Positions 1 to 9,088 are shown, counted from the first letter of the stretch. The stretch: DNA of 44,942 nucleotides from Phycisphaerales bacterium UBA7800 (GCA_002480565.1 DLCK01000018.1:44358-89299), one strand, 5' to 3'. The notes: a model not told the origin generated them from the sequence alone. Numbers and translations: made by a program.

Positions 1-2
1 CT

Positions 3-1304
3 TCCACTTCTTCTGGTGGTGCAGGTGGTGGTGGTGGTGGTGGCGGTGGTGGTGGCCGTGGTGGTGGCAGGAGCAATGTCAACCTTTTTGGTGACAGTGG
101 TAGCGATAACAACAATACTGAAGACGGCGAAGACGCTCGTCTGCAACGTGTCACTGAAATCCTCGAACTCATCCGCACGCAAACCGGCACCCAACAGGAC
201 TGGGTTGAATTCGGCGGTGACGTGAGTAGCGTCCGCGAACTCAACGGCCTGCTGCTGATTCGCACCACACCTGGTACCCACGACGAAGTCACAACACTGC
301 TTGATGAACTGCGTCAAACCCGCTCAATGCAAATCTCCGTTGAAGCTCGCTTCCTGCTCGTTGACCAGAACTTCCTGGAAGAAATTGGTGTCGATATCGA
401 CGTCCAAATCAACGACGACGGTGACGATGTAGGCTGGAGCAGCACCAAGATTGCTCAAGACTCCTTTGGTATCACCTCCCGCCCCTTCTCGACGGGTATG
501 CCCGGCAGCTTTGGTTCGGCAGGTGCAGCCATCGGTGCCCTTGAAGACTTTGTCGCAGGAACCGGTTTCTCTGGTACATCACGTGCCTTGGACGTAGCCT
601 TCTCCTACGTCGATGACTGGTCAGTCAATGTCATGATCCGTGCAACGCAAAACCAACGTCGCGCCATCTCACTGACTGCTCCTCGCATCACCTTCTTTAA
701 CGGTCAACAAGCCTACGTTACCGTCGCCCGACAGATCGCCTTCATCAGCGACCTTGAACCGGTTCCCGATGCAGCAGGTATGAACCCCACGCTAAGCTTC
801 ACCCAGTCCGGTGTCGTGCTTGCAGTCGAAGGCACCATCAGTGCCGACCGCCGATATGTCACCATGACCGTGCAGCCAAGTTTGGCAACGATCTCTGAAA
901 TCCGTCGTGTGGAATTCCTGGTTGCTTTGGAAACCACCACAACCAACACCACTACCAACACCACTACCAACAATACTCCCACCATCGCAACAGGTGCTAT
1001 CGAAGCTCCGCAGCTTGAACTTACGCAATTGGAAACCACCGTCAGCGTTCCTGACCAAGGCACCCTGATGCTCGGTGGCCAACGCCTCGTCGGTGAAATC
1101 GAAATGGAATCCGGCGTGCCCGTGCTCTCCAAGATCCCATTCGTCAATCGTCTGTTCACCAACCGTACCAAGGTCAAGGACGAGCGCACCCTGCTCATCC
1201 TCATCAAGCCGACCATCATCATCCAACAGGAAGAAGAAAACCAACTCTTCCCCGGCTTGGAATCCAACCCCGAACAGTACAACATCAGCAACCGACTACG
1301 CTAA
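3..1304 (+). CDS. Secretin (GspD/PilQ-type outer-membrane channel), 5' end missing
   Basis: The reading frame is open to the left edge, so only the last 433 residues are visible. Secretins form the outer-membrane gate of type II secretion and type IV pilus machines. The C-terminal half has the secretin signature, seen as G-V-P-V-L-S-K-I-P-F-V-N-R-L-F near residue 375, followed by a hydrophobic strand (T-L-L-I-L-I-K-P) that is typical of the membrane-crossing beta-lip. Upstream is an N-domain-like region (residues about 45-115). The visible N-terminus starts with a run of about 11 glycines and an Asn/Asp/Ser-rich linker. A short Asn-Thr repeat (encoded around 940-985) interrupts the secretin domain. 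The family call is strong; whether it serves a pilus or a type II system cannot be decided here. A perfect terminator follows. Confidence 0.88.
   Translation, partial: STSSGGAGGGGGGGGGGGRGGGRSNVNLFGDSGSDNNNTEDGEDARLQRVTEILELIRTQTGTQQDWVEFGGDVSSVRELNGLLLIRTTPGTHDEVTTLLDELRQTRSMQISVEARFLLVDQNFLEEIGVDIDVQINDDGDDVGWSSTKIAQDSFGITSRPFSTGMPGSFGSAGAAIGALEDFVAGTGFSGTSRALDVAFSYVDDWSVNVMIRATQNQRRAISLTAPRITFFNGQQAYVTVARQIAFISDLEPVPDAAGMNPTLSFTQSGVVLAVEGTISADRRYVTMTVQPSLATISEIRRVEFLVALETTTTNTTTNTTTNNTPTIATGAIEAPQLELTQLETTVSVPDQGTLMLGGQRLVGEIEMESGVPVLSKIPFVNRLFTNRTKVKDERTLLILIKPTIIIQQEEENQLFPGLESNPEQYNISNRLR
942..985 (+). repeat. In-frame 12-bp microrepeat encoding Asn-Thr-Thr-Thr
   Basis: Tandem copies of an accaacaccact-like unit lie inside the secretin gene and encode an Asn/Thr-rich loop. 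The repeat keeps the reading frame. It probably forms a flexible, surface-exposed loop of the secretin domain. Confidence 0.6.
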
Positions 1305-1361
1305 CCCCCGGAAGTTTCTTCTGGCGGTAACAAAAGCAAACGACATCATCTGATTCATATC

Positions 1362-1398
1362 AACTCCCTGAAAGTCATTGGCTTTCAGGGAGTTTTTT
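1362..1398 (+). terminator. Rho-independent terminator after the secretin gene
   Basis: A perfect 13-bp stem (aactccctgaaag with ctttcagggagtt) encloses a 7-nt loop and is followed by a T run. It lies 57 bp past the secretin stop. It overlaps a possible TTG start at 1397, which is one reason to start the next gene at 1412. Confidence 0.9.
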
Positions 1399-1411
1399 GT
1401 ATGATAAAACC

Positions 1412-1621
1412 ATGCAACAGAATCCGGGATTCGATCTAAAACGTGTCCGTCGATCCAGAACCGATCGCTTCCTTGGCGGCGTCTGTGGCGGTCTGGCCAA
1501 AGAAACCAACCTTCCCTCTTGGCTATGGCGGGTCATCTTCGTCGTCTTCTTCGGCGCCGGTCTACTGGCTTATCTGGTGATGTGGTATTTCATACCTGAT
1601 GAGTTTGATAATCTGAGGTGA
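1412..1621 (+). CDS. PspC-domain small membrane protein
   Basis: This 69-residue protein is essentially one PspC domain. A basic stretch (R-V-R-R-S-R-T-D-R) leads into G-G-V-C-G-G-L-A near residues 25-32, then W-L-W-R and a hydrophobic segment ending Y-F-I-P-D-E, all typical of PspC. In proteobacteria PspC takes part in the phage-shock envelope-stress response; stand-alone PspC proteins are common elsewhere and their roles are mostly unproven. A longer frame from TTG at 1397 would start inside the terminator, so ATG at 1412 is preferred, although no clear ribosome binding site is seen. No pspA or pspB is nearby. Confidence 0.85.
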   Translation: MQQNPGFDLKRVRRSRTDRFLGGVCGGLAKETNLPSWLWRVIFVVFFGAGLLAYLVMWYFIPDEFDNLR

Positions 1622-1657
1622 TGTGTCATAAAAGTGAATTGAACCGTCTGGTGGTAC

Positions 1658-1963
1658 TTGGTGCTTTACTGCGTATATGCATACACATTACTGTTTATTG
1701 CGACGATTACTCTTAGATTGTATTCCGGTCGCGCATCGGGAATTTTACTTCTGCTTATCAGCGTCGGACTTCATTATTTTGCATTTTGGTACTACGCATA
1801 TGAATGGGAAAGACTCGCTGGAGAACCCGATTTGCTCTACGTTTGGATTAGCCCGTGTATTATCCACTTGATGGCGTTTCTACTGACATTTATTGTGATA
1901 ATACGTATTCTCTCCATCGCTTACTGGTTCTATCACCAAACCAGTGATAACAGCAAAATCTAA
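1658..1963 (+). CDS. Small hypothetical membrane protein
   Basis: A 101-residue frame with three predicted hydrophobic helices (about 2-20, 26-46 and 65-90) separated by short charged loops. It starts with TTG, or GTG one codon later, with a weak GGTGG about 4 nt upstream. No family was recognised. The helix pattern and the sharp ends at charged residues suggest a real protein, but the rare start and the lack of homology keep this uncertain. Confidence 0.4.
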   Translation: MVLYCVYAYTLLFIATITLRLYSGRASGILLLLISVGLHYFAFWYYAYEWERLAGEPDLLYVWISPCIIHLMAFLLTFIVIIRILSIAYWFYHQTSDNSKI

Positions 1964-2005
1964 AAGCATTAATTGAAACCGCTCAACACGGTTATTTTCG
2001 TTTTA

Positions 2006-3139
2006 TCACTCCACCGGCTTCTGTGGATGGGAGAATTCCAATACGGCCAGCAGTAGCAGGACGCAGCCGCTTTGGGAGGCCATCATGATCGCTTGCCAGG
2101 CTTCGAGACGTGGGAGCATGCATCCTGCCAAGCCGGTCGCCAAGGTGCATAGCCAGATGACCAGGACTGCTGCCCGAATGGATAAACCTTTGCGGACAAG
2201 TCGATGTGAGAAGTGGTTGCGGTCGGCTCCCATGATCTTTCGCCCAAGGAACAGTCGCACGGTGGTCACACTGAAAAAGTCATACAGTGGTACCGCCATC
2301 ACGACCGCAGGCATGAGCAGTCCGTACCATGCGGCATTGCCACCACTACCGTACTGTCCAGTGGGATCGAAGTAGGTCGTACGGATACTGATGATGCCAA
2401 GGAGCATGCCGATGACCAGCGATCCGCCATCGCCCATGAACAGTCGTGCAGGATGAAAGTTAAACCAGAGGAATCCCAGCTGCGCCCCCATGAGCAGTGC
2501 AGCCAATGCAGCGATGAACCATTGCCCGCCCATGAGCGTTGCAATGAGATAGATGCCGGCGATGATACTGCCGACTCCTGCTGCCAGGCCGTCCATGTTG
2601 TCGAGCATATTCATGGCATTGGTGATCAAGCCAAACCACAGGACGGTGATGGTGACCGAGCCGACATACCCCACCGTGCCGAAGGTGTCGAGCAATTGGA
2701 AGACACGAACATCACACCCAACGACCAGAGCGGTTGCCACAAGCAATTGGATCAGAAGTTTGAGTTTGGCAGGCAGATGGACCCGGTCATCCACCAACCC
2801 CAGCACGTGCATACTCGACAATGCAGCGATCATGCCCATGAGTGTCAGGGATTGCCGACGCAGGCCGGGCATGTGCGTTTTAAGCGGTTCCAGAACACCT
2901 TGCCACATGCTGTCCGGTAAGAGTCGGCTGGCGATCAGGGCCCCGATCATGGGGATCATCACCGCCCAGAAGATGCCTACGCCGCCGAGATTGGGGATCG
3001 CGGTTGCGTGTTGTTTATGGCCTTCGGTTCCAGGTGTGTCCAGTCGCCCTCGCTTGTGTGCCCATTGCATGACAAGCCAGCACATCGGCAGACTCAGCAG
3101 GCAACTCACCAACACCATGGACAAACTCACAGCAATCAT
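2006..3139 (-). CDS. Undecaprenyl-phosphate sugar-1-phosphate transferase (WecA/TagO family)
   Basis: A 377-residue polytopic protein of glycosyltransferase family 4 (the MraY/WecA/TagO superfamily). These enzymes transfer a UDP-activated N-acetylhexosamine-1-phosphate onto undecaprenyl phosphate, the first step in O-antigen, teichoic-acid or exopolysaccharide assembly. Visible hallmarks are the Asp-rich D-N-M-D-G-L loop in the middle, F-M-G-D-G-G-S about 55 residues later, and the cytoplasmic His-rich loop D-R-N-H-F-S-H-R-L near the C-terminus that separates the WecA/TagO/RgpG branch from MraY. About ten hydrophobic helices are spread along the protein. The acceptor sugar (most often GlcNAc) cannot be read from sequence. 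It is divergent from the aminotransferase gene, and no glycan gene cluster surrounds it. Confidence 0.9.
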   Translation of the reverse strand: MIAVSLSMVLVSCLLSLPMCWLVMQWAHKRGRLDTPGTEGHKQHATAIPNLGGVGIFWAVMIPMIGALIASRLLPDSMWQGVLEPLKTHMPGLRRQSLTLMGMIAALSSMHVLGLVDDRVHLPAKLKLLIQLLVATALVVGCDVRVFQLLDTFGTVGYVGSVTITVLWFGLITNAMNMLDNMDGLAAGVGSIIAGIYLIATLMGGQWFIAALAALLMGAQLGFLWFNFHPARLFMGDGGSLVIGMLLGIISIRTTYFDPTGQYGSGGNAAWYGLLMPAVVMAVPLYDFFSVTTVRLFLGRKIMGADRNHFSHRLVRKGLSIRAAVLVIWLCTLATGLAGCMLPRLEAWQAIMMASQSGCVLLLLAVLEFSHPQKPVE

Positions 3140-3327
3140 AGATACCTATCCTACGTAAAGACTCGCAGTTGAGTTCAGCGTCCTGTTAATCATCGGCCAT
3201 TTGCACCACATTCGCCGAATATCCTGACGCACTTGTATGGTGTGATATTTTGCTATCTGGACGTTTTTCCTCTATCCTCTTGACCGTTTTGGTTCCACAA
3301 CTTCCCTTATATGCAAAGGAAAACGTC

Positions 3328-4518
3328 ATGTTTGAATCAGTAGAAATGGCTGCGCCGGATCCTATCCTTGGACTGACAGAAGCATTTCTCAAGGATACCA
3401 ACCCCAAGAAAATCAATCTGGGAGTCGGCGTCTATAAGTCCAATGAAGGTGTCACCCCCATTTTGGATTGCGTCAAACAAGCGGAAACTAAACTCATCAC
3501 AACTGAAAAATCCAAAGGCTATAAACCCATCGACGGTGATCCGGCCTACGGCAAGGTAGTCCAACAATTAATGTTTGGTGCCGACCACGAAGTCATCACT
3601 TCAGGTCGCATCGCGACGGCTCATTGCCCAGGTGGGACCGGCTCACTTCGTGTGGCAGGTGAATACATCGCCAACAACCACAATGGTGCAACCCTCTGGG
3701 TCAGCGATCCCACATGGGCCAACCATGGCAATATTTTTGCTGCTGCCGGCTTGCCCATCAAGACCTACCCCTACTTCGATGCATCCACCAACGGCTTAAA
3801 CTTTGATGCCATGCTCGATGCCCTTAAGCAAATCCCTGCTGGCGACCTTGTCCTGCTGCACGGCTGTTGTCACAACCCCACCGGCGTCGATCCGACCACT
3901 GAACAGTGGCAGCAAATCGGCGACGTCCTTGATGCCAACGGTGTGACTGTGCTTCTCGACTTTGCCTACCAGGGCTTTGGTCTTGGACTTGAAGAAGACG
4001 CACAGGGTTTACTCGCCTTAGCCAAGCCCGGCCGTGAGTTGATCATCTGCTCAAGCTTCTCCAAAAACTTTGGTCTGTACAACGAACGCACCGGCGCGAT
4101 GACCATCATTGCCAAGGATGCCGACACCGTCACCAAGGTCATGAGTCAGGTCAAGAAACTCATCCGTGCCAACTACTCCAACCCGCCAGCACACGGCGCA
4201 GCAGTGGTCAGCACCATCCTTGCTGATGCCGATTTGACCACCCTGTGGAAAAAAGAGTTGGCAGACATGCGTGACCGTATCAACGGCATGCGTACACTCT
4301 TCGTCGAAACACTTAAGGCCAAGGGTGTCACCCGTGACTTTGAATTTATCAAACAGCAACTTGGCATGTTCAGTTTCTCCGGTCTGACCAAAGATCAAGT
4401 CGGCGAACTCAAAACCAAGCACGGTGTCTACATCGTCGGCTCCGGCCGCATCAGTGTCGCAGGCATGACCCCCAGCAACATGGACCATCTCTGCGAATCC
4501 ATCGCAGCCGTGCTGTAA
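3328..4518 (+). CDS. aspC: Aromatic/aspartate aminotransferase
   Basis: A class I pyridoxal-phosphate aminotransferase of 396 residues, the same size as E. coli AspC. It should convert aspartate and 2-oxoglutarate to oxaloacetate and glutamate, possibly also aromatic substrates as TyrB does. Visible active-site features are H-N-P-T-G (Asn183), D-F-A-Y (Asp211 and Tyr214), the Schiff-base lysine in S-F-S-K-N-F-G-L-Y-N-E-R (Lys246), and G-R-I-S-V-A-G-M near the C-terminus with the substrate-carboxylate arginine. The frame is open upstream to a TTG at 3250, but ATG at 3328 matches the family N-terminus and follows a purine-rich aaaggaaaa. A terminator follows the gene. Confidence 0.95.
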   Translation: MFESVEMAAPDPILGLTEAFLKDTNPKKINLGVGVYKSNEGVTPILDCVKQAETKLITTEKSKGYKPIDGDPAYGKVVQQLMFGADHEVITSGRIATAHCPGGTGSLRVAGEYIANNHNGATLWVSDPTWANHGNIFAAAGLPIKTYPYFDASTNGLNFDAMLDALKQIPAGDLVLLHGCCHNPTGVDPTTEQWQQIGDVLDANGVTVLLDFAYQGFGLGLEEDAQGLLALAKPGRELIICSSFSKNFGLYNERTGAMTIIAKDADTVTKVMSQVKKLIRANYSNPPAHGAAVVSTILADADLTTLWKKELADMRDRINGMRTLFVETLKAKGVTRDFEFIKQQLGMFSFSGLTKDQVGELKTKHGVYIVGSGRISVAGMTPSNMDHLCESIAAVL

Positions 4519-4542
4519 GACAAATCAATATTCAAATATCTC

Positions 4543-4578
4543 AAAGAGCATCGGTTATTTGCCGGTGCTCTTTTTTTT
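4543..4578 (+). terminator. Rho-independent terminator after aspC
   Basis: A stem of about 11 bp (aagagcatcgg with ccggtgctctt, one G-T wobble) with a short loop is followed by eight T residues, 25 bp after the aspC stop codon. Confidence 0.88.
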
Positions 4579-4699
4579 GAGTTATAAAAAATCTGAAGTA
4601 CTGGTGGTATCGCGTTGGGGTAACGTTGTAAGGTGTCGATGAAAGTGACTTGGCTATTGGCGTAGAACAAAGCTTTACAAAATATTGCATCTTTAGCTT

Positions 4700-5212
4700 T
4701 GCTTACCAGGGAGCTTCGCCCCCCGAACCCCCTGTCGATTTCGGCGCGTGACTGTGACGCTGTAGCTTGTGTTGCGGTTAAATGATTGTCGGAAATTTGA
4801 GTTGGGATGCTATCCCAAACCCCGCCAGCGTTCCGCCGCTGGATCACGTCCCCCAGAAGGGCAGGCCTTTGCGTCCTGTTTACCGAGGGTTTTGAAGACT
4901 CAAGTCGGTGGGTTGGTATTCCTTGGCCAAGACTTTCGGGACGCAGAGGGTATGCTTCGTGTTTTGAATATTTCAGGTTTATCGTTTCACATCTGTAATC
5001 CCTTATTGCTTGCTTTTAGCAATCAAACCGCGGACAGTACATGCACTTCCGGGGGCGGCGATCCAACAGCCGCCTGTTGGCGGGGTTTGGGGCAGAGCCC
5101 CATCTCACACTGGCCTTTGAACCTTTGGATGCAACATGGAAACAGACTTGCAGTAATACTCCGACCTCGACAGGGGGTCCGGGGGGGCGAAGTTCCCTGG
5201 CCAGCAAACCCG
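4700..5212. repeat. Nested inverted-repeat region filling the gap after aspC
   Basis: This stretch of about 510 bp carries two pairs of imperfect inverted repeats. The outer pair (about 4700-4738 and 5166-5207) shares an accagggagcttcgcccc-like core and ends in accccctgtcga. The inner pair (about 4802-4858 and 5049-5106) shares cccaaaccccgcca. The arms are GC-rich and the centre is ordinary. Several overlapping open frames on both strands (for example 4769-5236) are translations of these repeats and look like no protein. No transposase is present, so this may be a non-autonomous element or two REP-like clusters. The rest of the gap, 4579-4699 and 5213-5275, shows nothing recognisable. Confidence 0.7.
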
Positions 5213-5275
5213 TACCATTTCTCTGTTTTTGAGTAATACAGTTCAACTTCAATCTCTGTTATTCTGTATCTCACA

Positions 5276-7111
5276 ATGCGAGAACTTCTGGGAAAAATCA
5301 ATCCGAGTTACCTGCTGTTATTAGCTGTCTGTTTTTTCATCTATCTTCCGGGGTTGGATGGGCCTTTCATATTTGATGATGTTCCAGGCCTTGCCCAAAA
5401 TCCTGCTGTCGCTACCGCACCTTATCCGCTTGATGCCTTAACGGTAACAGGACCGTCGGATACTGCTGCGTATGGACGCCCATTGGTAGCATTGATTTGG
5501 TGGACACAGTATCAGATCAGTGATGGTGAGCCTGCTTTTTTTCATATGGTCAGTTTGTTGTTGCACATGGCTAACTGCCTATTGGTTTTCAAACTTTTGA
5601 AAGTATTGCTACCTGACAGTCTCCGAAGCCTCACTGGATTCATTGCCTTCCTTTGGGCTGTTCATCCATTACTCAGTGAAACTGTTCTTTATGCTTCACA
5701 ACAAACCGAACTGCTTGCCAGTCTGATGTTATTGGGTACGTTCAACGCAGCTGTCCGTGGTCATAAAATCACTGCGGCGATCTGCTGTGTCATCGGGATG
5801 TTCTGCAAGGAATGGATGGTGGTCACCCCCCTGCTGATCTGGCTTGCGATGTCTCTGGGGATGGGCAAGCCTTATCTGGCCACACTCAAACAACACAAAT
5901 GGTTTTACGCGAGTCTCGCCGGAAGTTGTCTGATCGTGGTCGCTTTGATGATGCATTACCCACGCACGCAAAGCACGGGCAATATCGACGGCTGGACCAA
6001 TTGGAATTATCTCTTAACGCAAACCCAATCCCTGAACCATTACATTACACAAACCCTCAAACCCACCCGGCTAGCCATCGACCTTTGGTTCCCACGTGCT
6101 CAATCCATTGGGGATATCTGGTTTTACGCTGTTGGTGTGATTGGGTTGCTCATTGCGTGGGGATTGTGTTTGATCTCCAAACAGCGTATCGGTTTCTGGC
6201 TTGCCTGTTTTTTTCTGATCCTTGCCCCGACGTCCAGTATCATCCCCATCACCACGGAGATTGCTGCTGAGCGGCGGATGTATCTTCCCATGCTTGGTTT
6301 GCTGGTATTTTTTGTCTATGTCCTGCATTACTGCATGCTGAAATGCGATCGCCCCAATGTCACGGGATGGTTGTTGTTATTGGGTTGTCTGTTCTTGCCT
6401 GCAATGACGTTTGAACGTGCCTGTTTGTATCAAAGTCCGATCCTGTTGTATGAAGACACCGTCGCAAAGTTTCCTGCTAATCGACGAGCAACACGCAATC
6501 TCGGATCGTGGTATTACGAGCATCAGGAGTATGACAAAGCATTACTGACATATGAAAACGTTCTCTCACGCTGGTCCAATGATGTCCGTCTACAACTGGA
6601 TCGCGCAATTGTCTTGATCAAGCTCAACCGACTTGAAGAGGCCATTGGCATTTTTGAAATGCATAAAACATTCATCAACAATGATGCCATCTCCTTGTCC
6701 ATACTTGGCGACTGTTACCGACGACTTGAGCAATGGGATCAGGCACAGCAAGTTTATTTGCAGGCAATCGAAGTAGATCAAAGCAACAACTACCTGCACA
6801 AAACGTTTCTGGCCAGCACCTACGCTCGTCAGCAAAAATGGATCCAAGCCATCCATTGGCAGAAGCAAGCGTTGGAACATTCAGACCCTATCCCTGAAAC
6901 AAAACGTGCCGAAGTCTGGAATGTGCTGGGCATGTATTACGGGATCACCGAACAATACCATTTAGCCAATACTGCCTTTAAACAAGCACAAAGTTCACCC
7001 GACGTCACACCCCCAAAGGTGCTAGAGGATGCACGCTTGAATCAACTGCGTGCATTGGAAATGATTGATTTGCAAAACAAAACCAAATCAAAAACAAATT
7101 CTCCTATCTGA
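5276..7111 (+). CDS. Polytopic membrane protein with C-terminal TPRs (TMTC/PMT-like)
   Basis: A 611-residue protein. The first 385 residues hold about ten hydrophobic helices. They include landmarks of the GT-C-type TMTC group: F-I-F-D-D-V after helix 1, a G-R-P-L motif near residue 65, F-F-H-M-V-S-L-L-L-H-M-A-N near 88, and A-V-H-P-L-L-S-E-T-V near 123. Residues about 395-595 form four or five tetratricopeptide repeats. Eukaryotic TMTCs are O-mannosyltransferases using lipid-linked mannose; bacterial relatives are usually uncharacterised, so glycosylation of exported proteins is an inference. The start is ATG 5276 with no strong Shine-Dalgarno. The prepilin-like gene follows after 32 bp on the same strand, so the two may be co-transcribed. 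Confidence 0.75.
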   Translation: MRELLGKINPSYLLLLAVCFFIYLPGLDGPFIFDDVPGLAQNPAVATAPYPLDALTVTGPSDTAAYGRPLVALIWWTQYQISDGEPAFFHMVSLLLHMANCLLVFKLLKVLLPDSLRSLTGFIAFLWAVHPLLSETVLYASQQTELLASLMLLGTFNAAVRGHKITAAICCVIGMFCKEWMVVTPLLIWLAMSLGMGKPYLATLKQHKWFYASLAGSCLIVVALMMHYPRTQSTGNIDGWTNWNYLLTQTQSLNHYITQTLKPTRLAIDLWFPRAQSIGDIWFYAVGVIGLLIAWGLCLISKQRIGFWLACFFLILAPTSSIIPITTEIAAERRMYLPMLGLLVFFVYVLHYCMLKCDRPNVTGWLLLLGCLFLPAMTFERACLYQSPILLYEDTVAKFPANRRATRNLGSWYYEHQEYDKALLTYENVLSRWSNDVRLQLDRAIVLIKLNRLEEAIGIFEMHKTFINNDAISLSILGDCYRRLEQWDQAQQVYLQAIEVDQSNNYLHKTFLASTYARQQKWIQAIHWQKQALEHSDPIPETKRAEVWNVLGMYYGITEQYHLANTAFKQAQSSPDVTPPKVLEDARLNQLRALEMIDLQNKTKSKTNSPI

Positions 7112-7143
7112 TATCATGCTCGCCTCATTCAATATCCGGTAAA

Positions 7144-7965
7144 ATGATGAGTGACTTTTCAAAATCCAAACAGGTCTGTTCCATGATCCCAAAACGATAT
7201 CACGCTTTTACACTCATTGAACTGCTGGTGGTCATCAGCATCATATCGCTGCTCATCGGCATCCTTTTGCCAGCACTTGCAGGCGCACGCAAGCAGTCTC
7301 GACTCATTGCCTGTGGCATCGCACTTAAGCAATTGGGGACCGCTATTTTTGCATATGGTGCGGACTTTGAAGACCGCATCCCCACTGGCCCCAACACCGT
7401 GCACCCGAACTTCGGCATGCCCAACACCTACCGCAATTCAATGGACAACCAACTGTGGATCGGCGACAGTAGCGACCCGCTAGCCCACCACCAATACACC
7501 GGCATGGGCGTGCTCTACACCAACTACCTGGAAAACAAACAAGCCTTCTTCTGCCCTGATGATGATGACATATCAGACATCAACCAGGAACTGGCAAACA
7601 TCGGCACATCAAACAATGCCTATGGCTCATACTTCTATCGCCAACTCGATGAAATTACAGGCGACAACCGACTCTCAGCGCAAGCTGTCAACTCGCTGAA
7701 CCAAAAGCCTGCCCTGCTGGCAACAGACCGCCAATCACTCTTTACAGCTTTCCCAAATGGTTGGCGAACCACGCATGGCAACACCGCATCGAACCTGCTA
7801 TTCATTGATGGACGAGTAACCCGGTATGCCAATCATGGGAACCAAAATCTATTTGCGATGGATCAAGCCGACGGCTTTAATTTCCCCGCCCAACTCGATG
7901 ACCTGATCCAGAATGCGGATCACGTGGGCAATGGCGGTTCGGTCGAAACCTGCCCAAACCCCTAA
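7144..7965 (+). CDS. Prepilin-like protein with type IV N-methylation motif and H-x10-DG
   Basis: A 273-residue protein of the planctomycete type II pseudopilin-like group. The leader ends Y-H-A, followed by F-T-L-I-E-L-L-V-V-I and a hydrophobic helix, the site cleaved by prepilin peptidase and used for pilus or pseudopilus assembly. Near the C-terminus, H-x10-D-G in a strand ending F-I-D-G-R-V matches the H-x9-DG type motif typical of this group, with one extra residue. ATG 7144 and 7147 are possible starts; an inner ATG at 7183 would give a more usual short leader (M-I-P-K-R-Y-H-A) and may be the true one. Surface or periplasmic location is expected. Its role (pilus, secretion or adhesion) is not known. 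Confidence 0.85.
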   Translation: MMSDFSKSKQVCSMIPKRYHAFTLIELLVVISIISLLIGILLPALAGARKQSRLIACGIALKQLGTAIFAYGADFEDRIPTGPNTVHPNFGMPNTYRNSMDNQLWIGDSSDPLAHHQYTGMGVLYTNYLENKQAFFCPDDDDISDINQELANIGTSNNAYGSYFYRQLDEITGDNRLSAQAVNSLNQKPALLATDRQSLFTAFPNGWRTTHGNTASNLLFIDGRVTRYANHGNQNLFAMDQADGFNFPAQLDDLIQNADHVGNGGSVETCPNP

Positions 7966-7970
7966 GTCAG

Positions 7971-8181
7971 TTTTACCGCCAAGGCGCCAAGAGCGCCAAG
8001 GTTCAAGACTGAGTTTTTAATAAGTTAAACCCCAGCGATGAACCTGCTTGGTACGGACATCGGATGCATGAAGTTGTTAGATATGCAGTCTTCGTTTCAA
8101 TCAGACTTAAGCTTTTTTTTGCAATGAAAATGGTTTGTTCTCATCTGACCTTGGCGATCTTGGCGCCTTGGCGGTAAAGAC
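7971..8181. repeat. CGCCAAG-type inverted-repeat element, copy 1
   Basis: About 35-bp imperfect terminal inverted repeats (taccgccaaggcgccaagag on the left, its complement on the right with one mismatch) enclose about 140 bp. It sits in the convergent gap between the prepilin-like gene and the AraC-type gene. Its interior differs from the other two copies in this window. It encodes no protein. Confidence 0.8.
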
Positions 8182-8196
8182 TGTCTTGAAAAAACA

Positions 8197-9039
8197 TCAC
8201 ACCCGTTGCCGGCGACGGTAGGCTGCGGGCCCCATGTCGTAGTGTTTGTTGAAGACACGTGAGAAGTAAAAGCGATTGCCAAAGCCGGTGTCGTGGGCGA
8301 TCTGGTCGATGGAATTTTGCGTGTAGATCAACTGCTTGGCTGCTTCACTGATTCGTCGTTCCTGTACATATTGAGCAGGTGTCTGACCGACACATTCGCG
8401 GAAGCGGCGGATGAAATAATCTTCACTCATGTGACACATCGCTGCCAGGTCGCCGTTACTGATTGTCGTGTTGTAGTGATCGTCAATGTGTCGCACCGCT
8501 GGTTGGACAGCTTGCTGGGATGCCATTGCTTGATCGCAGAGTTGAGCTTTTTCTTTGGGCAGTTGTGCAAGCAAGTCAGTAAACGACCAGTAAAGCAGAC
8601 TCTTGCATCGACAGAGCATCGAGGCGCTACTGGTATTGCCATCTTCCATTTGCTGACAGAATGACAAAAAGGCTTTGTCACGAATGGGATCCGCTGGCAA
8701 TTCAAACGGACGGTCAAAGACTTGGCGGATCAGTGCAGGTGGAATGCCTACGACATCGAAGTGAACATAGAAGTGGCCGATGTCCTGCTTGTTGATACAG
8801 GAGTATGCGACCCAGCCGGGTACCAGATGAATTCGTCCGGGTGTAAGGGGATGATCCCCATGCGATGAGTGAATGACCGCCCCGTCCCGGTTATTGATAT
8901 ACAACCGCCAGAAGCTATCAGTCGCGTGCATGGCTGTCCACGATGAATCAATCGTGGTCATCGCTACACATAGCGTACGGATTGAGAGACGATCGCCAAC
9001 GGATAACTGCGCGGTAATGCGGGGGTGTCGTGCTGCCAT
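8197..9039 (-). CDS. AraC-family transcriptional regulator, probable xylose regulator
   Basis: A 280-residue regulator. The N-terminal half (about 1-165) resembles the cupin-type sugar-binding domain of AraC, including a P-G-x-I-H-L-V-P-G-W motif. The C-terminal 100 residues form the paired helix-turn-helix domain, recognisable in I-S-N-G-D-L-A-A-M-C-H-M-S-E-D-Y-F, then the linker region, and the second unit I-D-Q-I-A-H-D-T-G-F-G-N-R-F-Y-F-S-R-V-F. It is transcribed divergently from xylose isomerase across a 118-bp gap containing a 15-bp palindrome, so local control of xylA by a pentose signal is the natural inference. The domain call is firm; the ligand is not. Confidence 0.9.
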   Translation of the reverse strand: MAARHPRITAQLSVGDRLSIRTLCVAMTTIDSSWTAMHATDSFWRLYINNRDGAVIHSSHGDHPLTPGRIHLVPGWVAYSCINKQDIGHFYVHFDVVGIPPALIRQVFDRPFELPADPIRDKAFLSFCQQMEDGNTSSASMLCRCKSLLYWSFTDLLAQLPKEKAQLCDQAMASQQAVQPAVRHIDDHYNTTISNGDLAAMCHMSEDYFIRRFRECVGQTPAQYVQERRISEAAKQLIYTQNSIDQIAHDTGFGNRFYFSRVFNKHYDMGPAAYRRRQRV

Positions 9040-9088
9040 ATCGGGATAGGATACAAAGAAGTTTTAGGACTTGCATCCTTTTTATTTT

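Noticed and set aside
2213..2920. Plus-strand open frame of 235 codons opposite the WecA/TagO-type gene
   Set aside because: Antisense to conserved membrane helices and the D-N-M-D-G-L motif; His/Gln/Asp-rich product typical of a shadow of hydrophobic coding.
4428..4847. Minus-strand open frame of 139 codons overlapping the aspC end
   Set aside because: Overlaps aspC, its terminator and the inverted repeat; composition is that of a shadow frame.
4769..5236. Open frame of 155 codons in the gap after aspC
   Set aside because: It crosses both repeat pairs, is rich in Pro/Gly/Arg from the repeats, has no start signal, and similar frames exist on the opposite strand.
7971..8181. CRISPR array suspected from repeated cgccaag
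   Set aside because: Units are 8-10 bp inside inverted arms with no regular spacers, and no cas genes are present.
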